This document shows, piece after piece, positions 16,866 through 24,642 of a stretch of DNA of 28,781 bases (positions are counted from its first letter, which is position 1; the number at the start of each line of letters is the position of its first letter). Origin of the DNA: JAXGTD01 sp040775095 (GTDB lineage Bacteria > Pseudomonadota > Gammaproteobacteria > Chromatiales > Chromatiaceae); the NCBI GenBank assembly GCA_040775095.1, contig JAXGTD010000042.1, positions 1 through 28,781 on the forward strand, given 5' to 3'. Under the pieces are notes generated by a model. That model did no database searches and was not told the DNA's origin. It was given only the letters and a program-made list of their open reading frames with translations. The position numbers and the translations under genes were made by a program.

Positions 16866-18695
16866 ATGAGCCTGCGCCCCACCCCGGCGTTTTGGTTCGA
16901 GCTCGTCGTGCCGAACGCAGACGCCGACGACGCGATGGAGGCGCTGGCGCGCCGTGGCGGGATCCAGTTCGAGTGGGTGGGAGAACAAGGCAGCACGGGG
17001 CATCTCGCGCCCCTGATTGCACTGAGCCAGCGATGGCAACAGCTGGCATCCGAGCTCTCGGCGTATTGGCCCCCGCCCGTGTTCGAGAAGCGTTGCTGCA
17101 CGCTGCCACTGGAGAAGGCCGCGCGGGCCTCGCTTCGGCAACTGGATGGTTGGCGCCGCGAGGCGGCCCCACTGCTGACCCAGCGGGACGCGCTGGGGCA
17201 GAGGCTCGACGAGCTTCGCGCCTGGGAGCCGTTGCTCTGCGCACTCAACGCGACGGGCCTGGAATTGGACTCACTCGCCAGGACCGGCCCCGCGCTCGCG
17301 GCTCGCGGGGTGGTCTTGCCGGCGCAGTTCGACCCGAGCTCCACCGGCGTGGCGCTTTGCCGTCCACTGCCAAGGGGCGAGGAAGGGGCCGCGATGCTCT
17401 GTCTGATCCCCACGGGACTGGCCGACGACCTCTGTCAGCGGGCCGCGGCGTCCGGCGGCCGTTGCCTGCGCCTGCCCGCTTGGCTGGTGTCGTCCCCGCC
17501 GGCCAAGTGGGCAGGCGAACTGGCCGCCCGAGCCGCGGCCGCGGAGCTCGAGGCAGAACAGCTGGACAGCGCGTTGAGAGCGCTTGCCGAGCGGCGCGGG
17601 ATCGGGCAGGCCGCGGGGGTCATGGAGCGCATCGACTGGTTCCTCGCCACGGCTGGACAGATCCGTTGCGACAACAACATGTGCCGGATCAGTGGCTGGT
17701 CGGCGGAAGCCAACGGCGAGGCGATCGACCGCGAGCTGCACGAGCTGGGTATCGACACCTCGATCCAGTTCCTGCCGGCGCCCCCGGATGCACCCATGCC
17801 CTCGCTGACCCATCATCCCGCCTGGACCCGACCATTCGAGGTGTTTGCCGACGCCATCGGCGTACCGGGTACGCGCGAGGCGGATCCCACCACCTGGGTG
17901 GCGCTCCTGGTGCCATTGATGTTTGGCTACATGTGTGGCGATGTCGGCCACGGTGGACTCATCGTGCTCACCGGCGTACTGCTGCGGCGCAGCACCAGGC
18001 TGTGGCCATTACTGATCTTCTGTGGCGCCGCATCCGCCGCCTTCGGTTGGGTCTACGGCGATCTGTTCGGCTTCGGGGGCATTGTCCCGGCGCTGTGGAT
18101 GCATCCGTTGGACGATCCGCTGCGGGTGCTGCTGGTACCGATGGTGGCCGGTGCATTGGTCATGACCCTCGGCGTGGTGCTACACACGATGCAGACCTGC
18201 TGGCGGGGCGAGGGCGGCTCCGAGGGGGTCGCCGACGCGGCACAGCTCCTTGTCTACTGGGGCGTGCTGCTGCTCCTGGTCGACACCAGGTTCGGTTGGC
18301 TCGGCGTCGGTGGCCTTCTACTGTGCATCGGCAACCGGCTCTGGTGCGCCCCGACACCACTTGCGCTGCTGGCGGGCCTTGGTCACCTGCTCGAGAGCAC
18401 GCTCCAGATGCTGGTCAACACGGTATCGTTCGCTCGGGTCGGCGCGTTCGCACTGGCCCATGCCGCGCTCGAATCCGCGATCGTGGGGGTCGCCGAAGAC
18501 CTTGCGAGCCTACCGGTCGCCGTTGGCGTGGTTGTCATCGGAAATCTGCTCGTCGTTGCGCTCGAGGGCATGGTCGTGAGCATCCAGGCCTCGCGTCTGG
18601 TACTGTTCGAGTTCTTCCTGCGCTTCTTCGAGGGGCAGGGGCGCCGATTCGATCCCGCCGCGCGTCCCCCAACCGATGGGGACGCCCGTCGGTGA
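16866..18695 (+). CDS. V-type ATPase subunit I (subunit a / 116-kDa homologue), orphan
   Basis: A 609-residue protein with a soluble N-terminal half (about 1-330, with alpha-helical Ala/Arg/Glu-rich stretches) and a C-terminal half of roughly seven to eight membrane segments. Seen: the family motif PLMFGYMCGDVGHG at 350-363, and TVSFARVGAFALAHA, where R524 corresponds to the essential ion-channel arginine of subunit a. It would form the half-channels next to the rotor ring. No other V-ATPase subunit lies within the window, neither upstream (dehydrogenase) nor downstream (sodB). The start MSLRPTPAFWFELVV is chosen because upstream in-frame residues look non-coding. A hairpin (GCGTCCCC/GGGGACGC) lies in the last codons. 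Confidence 0.85.
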   Translation: MSLRPTPAFWFELVVPNADADDAMEALARRGGIQFEWVGEQGSTGHLAPLIALSQRWQQLASELSAYWPPPVFEKRCCTLPLEKAARASLRQLDGWRREAAPLLTQRDALGQRLDELRAWEPLLCALNATGLELDSLARTGPALAARGVVLPAQFDPSSTGVALCRPLPRGEEGAAMLCLIPTGLADDLCQRAAASGGRCLRLPAWLVSSPPAKWAGELAARAAAAELEAEQLDSALRALAERRGIGQAAGVMERIDWFLATAGQIRCDNNMCRISGWSAEANGEAIDRELHELGIDTSIQFLPAPPDAPMPSLTHHPAWTRPFEVFADAIGVPGTREADPTTWVALLVPLMFGYMCGDVGHGGLIVLTGVLLRRSTRLWPLLIFCGAASAAFGWVYGDLFGFGGIVPALWMHPLDDPLRVLLVPMVAGALVMTLGVVLHTMQTCWRGEGGSEGVADAAQLLVYWGVLLLLVDTRFGWLGVGGLLLCIGNRLWCAPTPLALLAGLGHLLESTLQMLVNTVSFARVGAFALAHAALESAIVGVAEDLASLPVAVGVVVIGNLLVVALEGMVVSIQASRLVLFEFFLRFFEGQGRRFDPAARPPTDGDARR

Positions 18696-18834
18696 GCTCC
18701 TCGCACCCACCCGATGGCCTGGCACGGTTTCGCGGCTGGCAGATATTCAGCGTCTTGAGATTGCCGCGCCGGGGCATACGTTTTATGGTGCATCAGATTC
18801 GATTCCCCAACACCGTTATCAGGAGATCCAGATC

Positions 18835-19416
18835 ATGGTCCATGAGCTTCCCGCCCTGCCCTACGAGAAAAATGCCCTCGAGCCGGTCATCTCCGCCGAG
18901 ACCATCGATTACCACTACGGCAAGCATCACCAGACCTATGTCACCAATCTCAACAACCTGATCCCGGGTACCGAGTTCGAGACCAGGTCCCTCGAAGACA
19001 TCATCAAGTCGGCGTCTGGCGGCATCTTCAACAACGCCGCGCAGGTGTGGAACCACACCTTCTACTGGAACTGCCTGAGCCCGACGGGCGGCGGCGCACC
19101 GACCGGTGCCTTGGCCGAGGCAATCAATGCCGCGTTCGGCTCCTTCGACGAGCTCAAGAAGGCGTTCTCGCAGTCGGCGGCCACCAACTTCGGGTCCGGC
19201 TGGACCTGGCTGGTCAAGAATGCCGACGGCAGCGTCGCGATCGTGAACACATCCAACGCCGGCACCCCGCTGACCGAGGGCAAGACCCCGCTGCTGACGG
19301 TGGACGTCTGGGAGCACGCCTACTACGTCGACTATCGCAACGCCCGACCGAAGTACCTCGAGGCCATCTGGGACAAGATCAACTGGGACTTCGTCGCCAC
19401 CAACTTCGCGGGCTGA
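18835..19416 (+). CDS. sodB: Superoxide dismutase [Fe]
   Basis: A 193-residue dimeric enzyme that dismutates superoxide in the cytoplasm. All metal ligands are visible: H27 (DYHYGKHH), H74 (VWNHTFYW), D157 and H161 (DVWEHAYYVDY). Gln70 in NNAAQVWNH and the absence of the Mn-type glutamine later in the chain favour iron, as in E. coli SodB. AGGAG lies nine bases before the ATG; the open frame further upstream is not coding. A possible promoter is TTGAGA at 18755-18760 with TACGTT 16 bases on, which is weak. No terminator is obvious after the gene. Confidence 0.96.
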   Translation: MVHELPALPYEKNALEPVISAETIDYHYGKHHQTYVTNLNNLIPGTEFETRSLEDIIKSASGGIFNNAAQVWNHTFYWNCLSPTGGGAPTGALAEAINAAFGSFDELKKAFSQSAATNFGSGWTWLVKNADGSVAIVNTSNAGTPLTEGKTPLLTVDVWEHAYYVDYRNARPKYLEAIWDKINWDFVATNFAG

Positions 19417-19655
19417 TACCAGCGACATCCGCTGTACCAGGTGAGGGCCGGTGGCATCCGCCGCCATTCGCCCCGGCCCACACCCGCCACGTCCTGGCAG
19501 GGCCCCGCTTCAGGCTTGCACATGCCGGGGTCCCTTCACATCGCGGCCTGAGAATCTCCCGGGCCGTCCACCCATCGGTGTCGGGATTGCGCCTCCAGCG
19601 AGCGCTCGTCGTCTCGGCTCCCCCCTTCCGGCCGGCGTTCTGGCGGCGTCCGTGC

Positions 19656-20291
19656 TTACCAGCGCAGCACCGCGGGGCCGAGGACGCCACCAAGCGCGGC
19701 GGCCAGGCCGATGCCCAGGCTGTACCAGACCGCAACAAACGCCGGTGAGAGCTCGGTGCACGACAGGGCGTAGCCAAAGGCACCCAATGCCCCAGCGAGG
19801 AGCCCCGCCGCCATTCCGGCCTCGCGGGGGTGCGTTGGCGCGAGTCCGCGCAACGCCCAAAGGGCCCCCGCCAGGGCCGGCAGGGACAATACCAACACGT
19901 TGAATGGACAGCGCGTCCAGGAGTGGCCCAGCACCGTCGCCAGACGCCCCCCCGCTGGCGCACTGATCAGGACCAGGGCACCGAGCACGATCATGGCGGT
20001 CAGCACCAGGAGCAACACCCGCACCGGGCCCCGGACGCGTGCGACTGGCCGACCGAGCCGGGCGGCCAACCACGCGCCGGCAGCCGCGAGGGCCCCGGCG
20101 TAGGCGAGCTTGATCCAGGGAGCGGGCGAACCGAAGAGCTCCAGCGGAATCGGACCGAGCAGCGCCAAGGCGCCCGCCATGCTGGCGAGCACGCCCAATG
20201 CCATTGCCGGTGCCAGGCGCCGTGCCGCCACCCACCGCGGGGCAGGGCCTGCACCGGTGGCCAGCAGGTCGATCAGGTCATGTGTCTTCAC
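19656..20291 (-). CDS. nrsF: NrsF-type anti-sigma factor (DUF1109), six-helix membrane protein
   Basis: A 211-residue inner-membrane protein with about six hydrophobic helices, matching the DUF1109/NrsF family that holds an ECF sigma factor at the membrane. The short cytoplasmic N-terminus (KTHDLIDLLATGAGPA) would bind sigma. It has only two cysteines, C128 (TRCPFN) and C178 (ALSCTE), 50 residues apart. In Caulobacter NrsF, as I recall, two cysteines with the same spacing are needed for the response to chromium and cadmium, so a metal or thiol signal is inferred. It starts with GTG overlapping the sigma stop (GTGA), so the two proteins are made together. Confidence 0.85.
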   Translation of the reverse strand: MKTHDLIDLLATGAGPAPRWVAARRLAPAMALGVLASMAGALALLGPIPLELFGSPAPWIKLAYAGALAAAGAWLAARLGRPVARVRGPVRVLLLVLTAMIVLGALVLISAPAGGRLATVLGHSWTRCPFNVLVLSLPALAGALWALRGLAPTHPREAGMAAGLLAGALGAFGYALSCTELSPAFVAVWYSLGIGLAAALGGVLGPAVLRW

Positions 20292-20833
20292 GGCGATTTC
20301 CTCAACTGCTCGGCGAGTCGCTTCAAGCCACGATGGACCCGCACCTTCAGGGCTGACGCCGAGACCCCGGTTCGTTGCGACGCCTCCGCCACCGACAGGC
20401 CCTCGAGCTTGATCAGGCCGATGGCGGTCTGCTGGGCCTGCGGGAGTCGCGCCAACAGGGACGCCAGGTCGCGCTGCGCATCAGGTTCGTCCCGCACCGC
20501 GGGCTGATCCCGTTCCGGCAACTCATCGAGGGGCTCATGCAGCGCCTCGCGCCGGCCCCGGCGACGCCAGAGATCAATCAACTTGTGGCGCGCGATCGCC
20601 AACGCCCAGCGCCCGACCGGGACCGCGGGGTCGTGCGTGCCGCGCTGGAGGTGGATCGCAAGCAAGGCCTCCTGCACCAGATCCTCCACGTCATCCGGAT
20701 TCGACTGCATCCGACGCCGCAAGAAACTCCGCACGCGGCTGGCGATTCGGGCCAAGGCCGCCCGGTAGGCGTCATCATCCCCGGCCTGGGCCCGCGCCCA
20801 GAGTGGCTGCAGCTCGGCTTCGAAGTCGTCCAC
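20288..20833 (-). CDS. ECF-type sigma-70 family RNA polymerase sigma factor
   Basis: A small sigma factor of 181 residues that would direct RNA polymerase to stress promoters once NrsF lets go. Seen: region 2 (ARIASRVRSFLRRRM to DVEDLVQEALLAIHLQR and GRWALAIARHKLIDLWRR) and region 4 (LPQAQQTAIGLIKLEGLSVAEASQRTG, ALKVRVHRGLKRLAEQL). The open frame runs to 20911, but the extra N-terminus (Ala/Thr-rich) overlaps an ECF promoter. I place the start at the GTG at 20833, which has GGAG six bases ahead and begins VDDFEAELQPLWARAQ, a normal family start. It is divergent from the secreted-protein gene and coupled to nrsF. Confidence 0.9.
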   Translation of the reverse strand: MDDFEAELQPLWARAQAGDDDAYRAALARIASRVRSFLRRRMQSNPDDVEDLVQEALLAIHLQRGTHDPAVPVGRWALAIARHKLIDLWRRRGRREALHEPLDELPERDQPAVRDEPDAQRDLASLLARLPQAQQTAIGLIKLEGLSVAEASQRTGVSASALKVRVHRGLKRLAEQLRKSP

Positions 20834-20875
20834 TTGCGGCTCCGGCGTCACGGCCGCGGGCGCCGTTGATGATGT

Positions 20876-20902
20876 AGTCGCCGCATCGGCATCAAAGGTT
20901 AC
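20876..20902 (-). promoter_or_regulatory. ECF promoter of the sigma-nrsF operon (autoregulatory)
   Basis: On the minus strand: GTAACC (20902-20897), 16 bases, CGACT (20880-20876). It has the same elements and spacing as the plus-strand promoter at 20948, and resembles the GTAACC/CGAA type reported for Caulobacter SigF as I recall. Transcription would start near 20868, about 35 bases before the GTG at 20833. Confidence 0.7.
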
Positions 20903-20947
20903 ACGCGGCAAGCAAGCCGCCCGCGAACCCGTTTTCCCGGCCCGCCT

Positions 20948-20974
20948 GTAACCAACCGGCCCCTCCCGACGACT
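20948..20974 (+). promoter_or_regulatory. ECF promoter of the small secreted protein gene
   Basis: GTAACC (20948-20953), 16 bases, CGACT (20970-20974). It is identical in both boxes and spacing to the divergent promoter and also shares the preceding T. Transcription would start near 20981, about 90 bases before the ATG at 21073. Confidence 0.7.
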
Positions 20975-21072
20975 CTGTCACTAAGGGCGCATCGCCGCGA
21001 CCCATCAGAGCCAAGGCGGCAACCATGCGGCGGCGCCCTGTTCATCGATTCCCAGACCATTGGAGACTTCCC

Positions 21073-21369
21073 ATGAATGTGAACAAGACCATCATCGCGA
21101 CCGCGGCCATCCTCTTCACCGCCTCGGCCCAGGCCTCCGACAGCCTCCAGCAGTTTACCGACGGCAACCCGGACAGTGACAACAGCCGCCACATCTACAT
21201 GGACGTGACCGCCATGCAGCCCAGCGTCGGCGCGGACCTCGACCGTTACCAGGGCATCGGCCGCGGCAATCCAGACATCTTCAAGGGCAGCATCGGTTCA
21301 TCGACCGAACACCAGGATGCACCGGACATCTACGGCCCCTTCGGTGCCAGCCCGGATCTGAGCTACTGA
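21073..21369 (+). CDS. Small secreted protein with repeated PD motifs, unknown function
   Basis: A 98-residue protein I do not recognise. It has a clear signal peptide (NKTIIATAAILFTASAQA, cleavage after A21), so a mature chain of 77 residues is exported. The mature part has no cysteine, is acidic and repeats a short motif: GNPDS (31-35), GNPDI (65-69), APDI (83-86) and SPDL (93-96, next to the end). This may be a calcium- or metal-binding or a surface-recognition repeat; nothing proves it. The start has GGAG seven bases ahead. It is preceded by the ECF promoter and followed by a terminator, so it is a single-gene unit and the likely direct product of the sigma factor next door. Confidence 0.8.
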   Translation: MNVNKTIIATAAILFTASAQASDSLQQFTDGNPDSDNSRHIYMDVTAMQPSVGADLDRYQGIGRGNPDIFKGSIGSSTEHQDAPDIYGPFGASPDLSY

Positions 21370-21962
21370 GTGCAAGTCTACGATGGCAAAGGGTCGGCAT
21401 CCAACACCCGACCCGACGCCGGATCCGATCTCGGGATCCGGCGCTTTCATTGCCCCCCGCGCCACCGCGGGAACACCGTGGACAGGAGTGGGTGCCGGTC
21501 CGGGCCACGCGAGGCATTGGATCGGCCCCGGCTGCGCGGGCCAGGTGCCCGCCTGGTATGCGACTTACTGCCCGTTGTTAAAGATCGTTCTATAAAATGG
21601 GTATGACCTTCACAACCAACTGATAATTCGTCTACTTTATGGAATTGGCGCTGTGGATAACCCTGTGGATCGAGTGCGGATCGTCGGTGCGGCCCAGCCC
21701 CTGAGGGTCGCGCTGGCGGGCCTGCCGTGCCTCGTGGATGTCATCCATCCCGCCACCCTGCTCACCTCATCGGTGACCCCGCGCGACGCTTGACCTGGTG
21801 GCAACGCTGTCGCCTCGGCCGTTTGCGATGCGGCCGCCGGTTTTTGTCCGGCGCGGACCAATCCAACGGCGCCCGGGTTGCCGCGACCGTTCAGCCCGCG
21901 TTCAGCTTGTCGGTGCCATGCTCCAGCTCCAGAACAAGGCCCAACCCGACAGGAATCCAACG
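21370..21962. other. 593-bp gap with AT-rich island and DnaA-box-like pair
   Basis: No convincing gene. After the terminator, bases 21560-21660 are markedly AT-richer than the surroundings. The island ends in TGTGGATAA (21652-21660), the exact complement of the DnaA box TTATCCACA. A second copy, TGTGGATCG (21664-21672), follows 12 bases on with seven of nine matching. A small hairpin (CGCCGG/CCGGCG, T-rich loop) is at 21835-21853. The remainder shows nothing I can name. Confidence 0.4.
21417..21450 (+). terminator. Terminator of the small secreted protein gene
   Basis: A 10-bp perfect stem CGCCGGATCC / GGATCCGGCG with a 7-base loop is followed by CTTTCATTG. It lies 48 bases after the stop codon, with a modest T run. 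Confidence 0.65.
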
Positions 21963-22289
21963 ATGAAACGAGGTCTCGCACTCGCCCTTGCCACGTGCAG
22001 CATACTGAGCTTACCCGCGATCGCCGCGGAGGATAGCCTCCAGGCCGCGCTCGGAGGCGCGGTCGGCGGTGGCCTGGGCGCACTGATTGGAAACGAGCTC
22101 GGCGGACGAGGGGGAGCCATCGTCGGCGGTGCGCTAGGGGCAGCGACGGTTACCGCCGTCGCCACCCCGGGGCCGCGTCGTTGGGCTGACCCGCCCGTGC
22201 ATGGGCGACCCGTTTATCGGTATGACGGGGATGAATACGGTCGAGTCTCCTGCCCCCCGGGCCTCGCAAGACAGGGTCGGTGCTGGTAG
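21963..22289 (+). CDS. Secreted glycine-zipper protein, unknown function
   Basis: A 108-residue protein with a signal peptide (cleavage near AIAA/ED, residue 22). Residues 31-60 form a glycine zipper (GGAVGGGLGALIGNELGG and on to GGALGAA), as in glycine-zipper 2TM outer-membrane or surface proteins. The tail is Pro/Arg/Tyr-rich and has two cysteines (C97, C107) that could form a disulfide. AGGA lies about nine bases before the ATG. I find no ECF-type promoter upstream, so it is probably not in the same regulon as the neighbour. Homology to a named family is only at the level of the zipper. Confidence 0.75.
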   Translation: MKRGLALALATCSILSLPAIAAEDSLQAALGGAVGGGLGALIGNELGGRGGAIVGGALGAATVTAVATPGPRRWADPPVHGRPVYRYDGDEYGRVSCPPGLARQGRCW

Positions 22290-22496
22290 TCAAGCGGGGA
22301 CCACACATCGAGCAGAACAACCGGCACCGCGCTGGGAGGGCTGGCGGCGGGTGCCTTGCGACTGACCGCGCCCTGCCTGGTTGAACATATAAAATCAGGT
22401 GCAATGGAGTAACTGGCCGGGTTAACGTGGTGCAACCAGAGTGCCGCTCAGGGAGGATCCCGGCGCTGTCCCGACTCGCGTGGTGCGAGCGGGGTC

Positions 22497-23255
22497 TTGC
22501 CGGATACGGCGGGAGTGACGACTTCCCTGGACGCACACACACCATCGGCGCTGAGACACGCCCTGACCCGACTCGCCGCACAGCCTCGCGCGCGTGCGCT
22601 CGGCTGTGCGTTTCTTGCCGTCGTGCTCGGTATCGCGTTCGGTGGGTGGTGGCTCGGGATCGGTCTGCAAGGGCTCAACGCCGGGGCCGCCTCGCTCCTC
22701 GCCGCGCTCAGGGAGCGGCCACTGTGGCTATTCGCGGCCATCGTGGTCCTACCCGCATTGCCGGTCCCGGCCAGCCCGCTCCTGATCCTGGCAGGGGCCG
22801 TCTTCACCCCGCGGCTTGGGCTCGCGGGGGCGGTGCCACTCGCGCTCCTGGCCGTTGGACTCAATATCGCCTGGACCTACTGGGCGGCCGCCGGGCCCGG
22901 CCGCAGGCAGGTCGATCGGCTGCTGCACTATCTGCAATTGCAGCTGCCCGTCCTGTCCCACGGCAACGCGTTGCGGCTTGCCATCCTGCTGCGCGTGACA
23001 CCAGGAATCCCATTTTTTCTGCAAAACCTGGTGTTGGGCTTCCTGCGGGTACCGTTTCGGATCTACCTGCCCGTGTCCCTGGCCACCTCGACCCTGTTCA
23101 CGACGGGTTTCGTCGTCTTTGGCGAATCTCTCAGCACGGGCAACGGCCGGCTGGCCGTGCTGGCGGTCGGCCTGATCGTTGCGACGGCGGTCGCGATCAG
23201 CCTGGTCCGCGGCCGGCTGAGCCGGCGGGCCGAGACCGTTGTGGACCAACGCTAG
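22497..23255 (+). CDS. TVP38/TMEM64 family membrane protein
   Basis: A 252-residue inner-membrane protein of the TVP38/DedA superfamily, members of which are linked to lipid scrambling or membrane homeostasis. Seen: a first hydrophobic segment after an Arg-rich start, LPVPASPLLILAGAVF with the family's helical hairpin, and RVTPGIPFFLQNLVLGF, which carries the R-x-x-P-x-x-P-F-x-x-x-N motif. The last helix is followed by a basic tail. The start is uncertain: TTG at 22497 or GTG at 22515, neither with a good ribosome site. A TATAAA box at 22389-22394 may be part of its promoter. Confidence 0.8.
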   Translation: MPDTAGVTTSLDAHTPSALRHALTRLAAQPRARALGCAFLAVVLGIAFGGWWLGIGLQGLNAGAASLLAALRERPLWLFAAIVVLPALPVPASPLLILAGAVFTPRLGLAGAVPLALLAVGLNIAWTYWAAAGPGRRQVDRLLHYLQLQLPVLSHGNALRLAILLRVTPGIPFFLQNLVLGFLRVPFRIYLPVSLATSTLFTTGFVVFGESLSTGNGRLAVLAVGLIVATAVAISLVRGRLSRRAETVVDQR

Positions 23256-23307
23256 CCGGCCCCCGGGGAGACGCCGAGCTCCCTCACCGCCTCGGATGCG
23301 GCGATCA

Positions 23308-23331
23308 ACCCGGGGCATCCGCGCCCCGGGT
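23308..23331. terminator. GC hairpin between convergent genes
   Basis: A 9-bp perfect stem ACCCGGGGC / GCCCCGGGT with a 6-base loop lies between the TVP38-like gene and amrS, which converge. There is no T run in either direction; a shared terminator is the likely role. Confidence 0.55.
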
Positions 23332-23335
23332 CGGC

Positions 23336-24493
23336 TCAGCACCGATCGGCGCCGGCGATCTGCGTCGGCGACAGGGGCTGGCGTCGGGGCCCCCAGGTCC
23401 CGGGGCGCGCCTCGAATACCCCCGCGCAGCGCTCTCCACAGGCCTCGCAATTGCCATCGGGGGTCAGACCCCACCGGCCCAGACGATACCAATCGCGTTC
23501 AATCAGCAGATGTCCGCAGCGCGGGCAGAAGGTGCTGCCGCCACCGGAGTCGTGGACGTTGCCCGTATAGGCGTACCGCACGCCGCAGGCCATCGCGATA
23601 CGCCGCGCCCGCGTCAACGTCGCCGGCGGCGTCGGTGGCAGATCCCGCATCTTGTAGTCCGGATGGAAGGCGGAGAAGTGCATCGGCACGTCCGGCCCAA
23701 GATGCTCCACCACCCAGGTGGCCATCCGGGCGAGCTCGGCATCGCTGTCGTTGTGATTGGGGATGATCAGGGTGGTGAGCTCGAACCACACGGAGGTCTC
23801 GGCCTTGAGGTACTCCAATGTCTCCAGCACGGGCGCGAGCCGCGCGCTGCAGAGCTTGCGATAGAAGTCGTCGGTGAAGGCCTTGAGGTCGACATTGGCC
23901 GCATCCATGCAGCTGAAGAACCGCTCACGCGCCCCGGGATTGATGTAGCCGGCCGTGACCGCGATGTTGCGAATCCCGCGGGACCGGCAGGCCCGCGCCG
24001 TGTCGCAGGCATACTCCATAAAGATCACCGGATCGTTGTAGGTGTAGGCAACCGAACGGCAGCCGTGCCTGGCCGCGGCGCTCGCGATCTGCTCCGGGGA
24101 TGCCTCGGCGGCCAGAATATCCATCTCGCGGGACTTGCTCATGTCCCAGTTCTGGCAAAAGCGGCAGGTCAGGTTGCAGCCGGCGGTTCCAAACGACAGC
24201 ACCGGTGTACCGGGCAGAAAGTGATTCAGCGGTTTCTTCTCGACCGGGTCGACGCAGAACCCGCTGGAGCGTCCGTAGGTGAGCAGCACGACGGCGCCAT
24301 GCTCGCAACCCCGCACGAAGCACAACCCGCGCTGACCCTCGCGCATCACGCAGGCACGCGGACAGACATCACACTGGACCCGGCCGTCATCGAGCCCGTG
24401 CCAGAATTCGGTTGGGTGGCCGCCGCCGGTCTCGGCGTCACCCCACGCGGGCCGACCGACCTCAGCTTGACGGATCATAAGCCTCTCCGGCAA
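23336..24493 (-). CDS. amrS: AmmeMemoRadiSam system radical SAM enzyme
   Basis: A 385-residue radical SAM protein. The 4Fe-4S cysteines are C106, C110 and C113 in GCNLTCRFC. An N-terminal Cys cluster (CDVCPRAC, then C58 and C63) and a C-terminal zinc-ribbon-like part (FCPRCG and CEACGERC) complete the family pattern. NVDLKAFTDDFYRKL and LTTLIIPNHND are typical of this PflA-like group. It presumably acts with AmrA and AmrB, encoded divergently 149 bp away. The reaction is not established. The start is ATG 24493; an ATG five codons later is possible. Confidence 0.93.
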   Translation of the reverse strand: MPERLMIRQAEVGRPAWGDAETGGGHPTEFWHGLDDGRVQCDVCPRACVMREGQRGLCFVRGCEHGAVVLLTYGRSSGFCVDPVEKKPLNHFLPGTPVLSFGTAGCNLTCRFCQNWDMSKSREMDILAAEASPEQIASAAARHGCRSVAYTYNDPVIFMEYACDTARACRSRGIRNIAVTAGYINPGARERFFSCMDAANVDLKAFTDDFYRKLCSARLAPVLETLEYLKAETSVWFELTTLIIPNHNDSDAELARMATWVVEHLGPDVPMHFSAFHPDYKMRDLPPTPPATLTRARRIAMACGVRYAYTGNVHDSGGGSTFCPRCGHLLIERDWYRLGRWGLTPDGNCEACGERCAGVFEARPGTWGPRRQPLSPTQIAGADRC

Positions 24494-24560
24494 CGGCGCC
24501 AGAACACGGACTCCCCACCCGTTCCGGAAGGCGCCTATCGGTTCGCGGCACGGGCATGAC

Positions 24561-24571
24561 TTCTACTAGAA
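24561..24571. promoter_or_regulatory. AT-rich palindrome in the amrS-amrB divergent region
   Basis: TTCTA-C-TAGAA is the only AT-rich patch in the 149-bp divergent region. It overlaps a possible -10 box TAGAAT (24567-24572) directed to amrB. It could be an operator or simply promoter sequence. Confidence 0.35.
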
Positions 24572-24642
24572 TTATAGAGTGCCAGGAGGGCTGGGGCGGC
24601 GCAGCCGGCCGATCCCCGACCAACACCCGAGGAGGCACCACG

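Noticed and set aside
16526..18961. An 811-codon open frame overlapping the V-ATPase gene in another frame
   Set aside because: High GC keeps alternative frames open. Its translation is Arg/Pro/Gly-rich without domain-like sequence, and the overlapping frame carries clear subunit I motifs.
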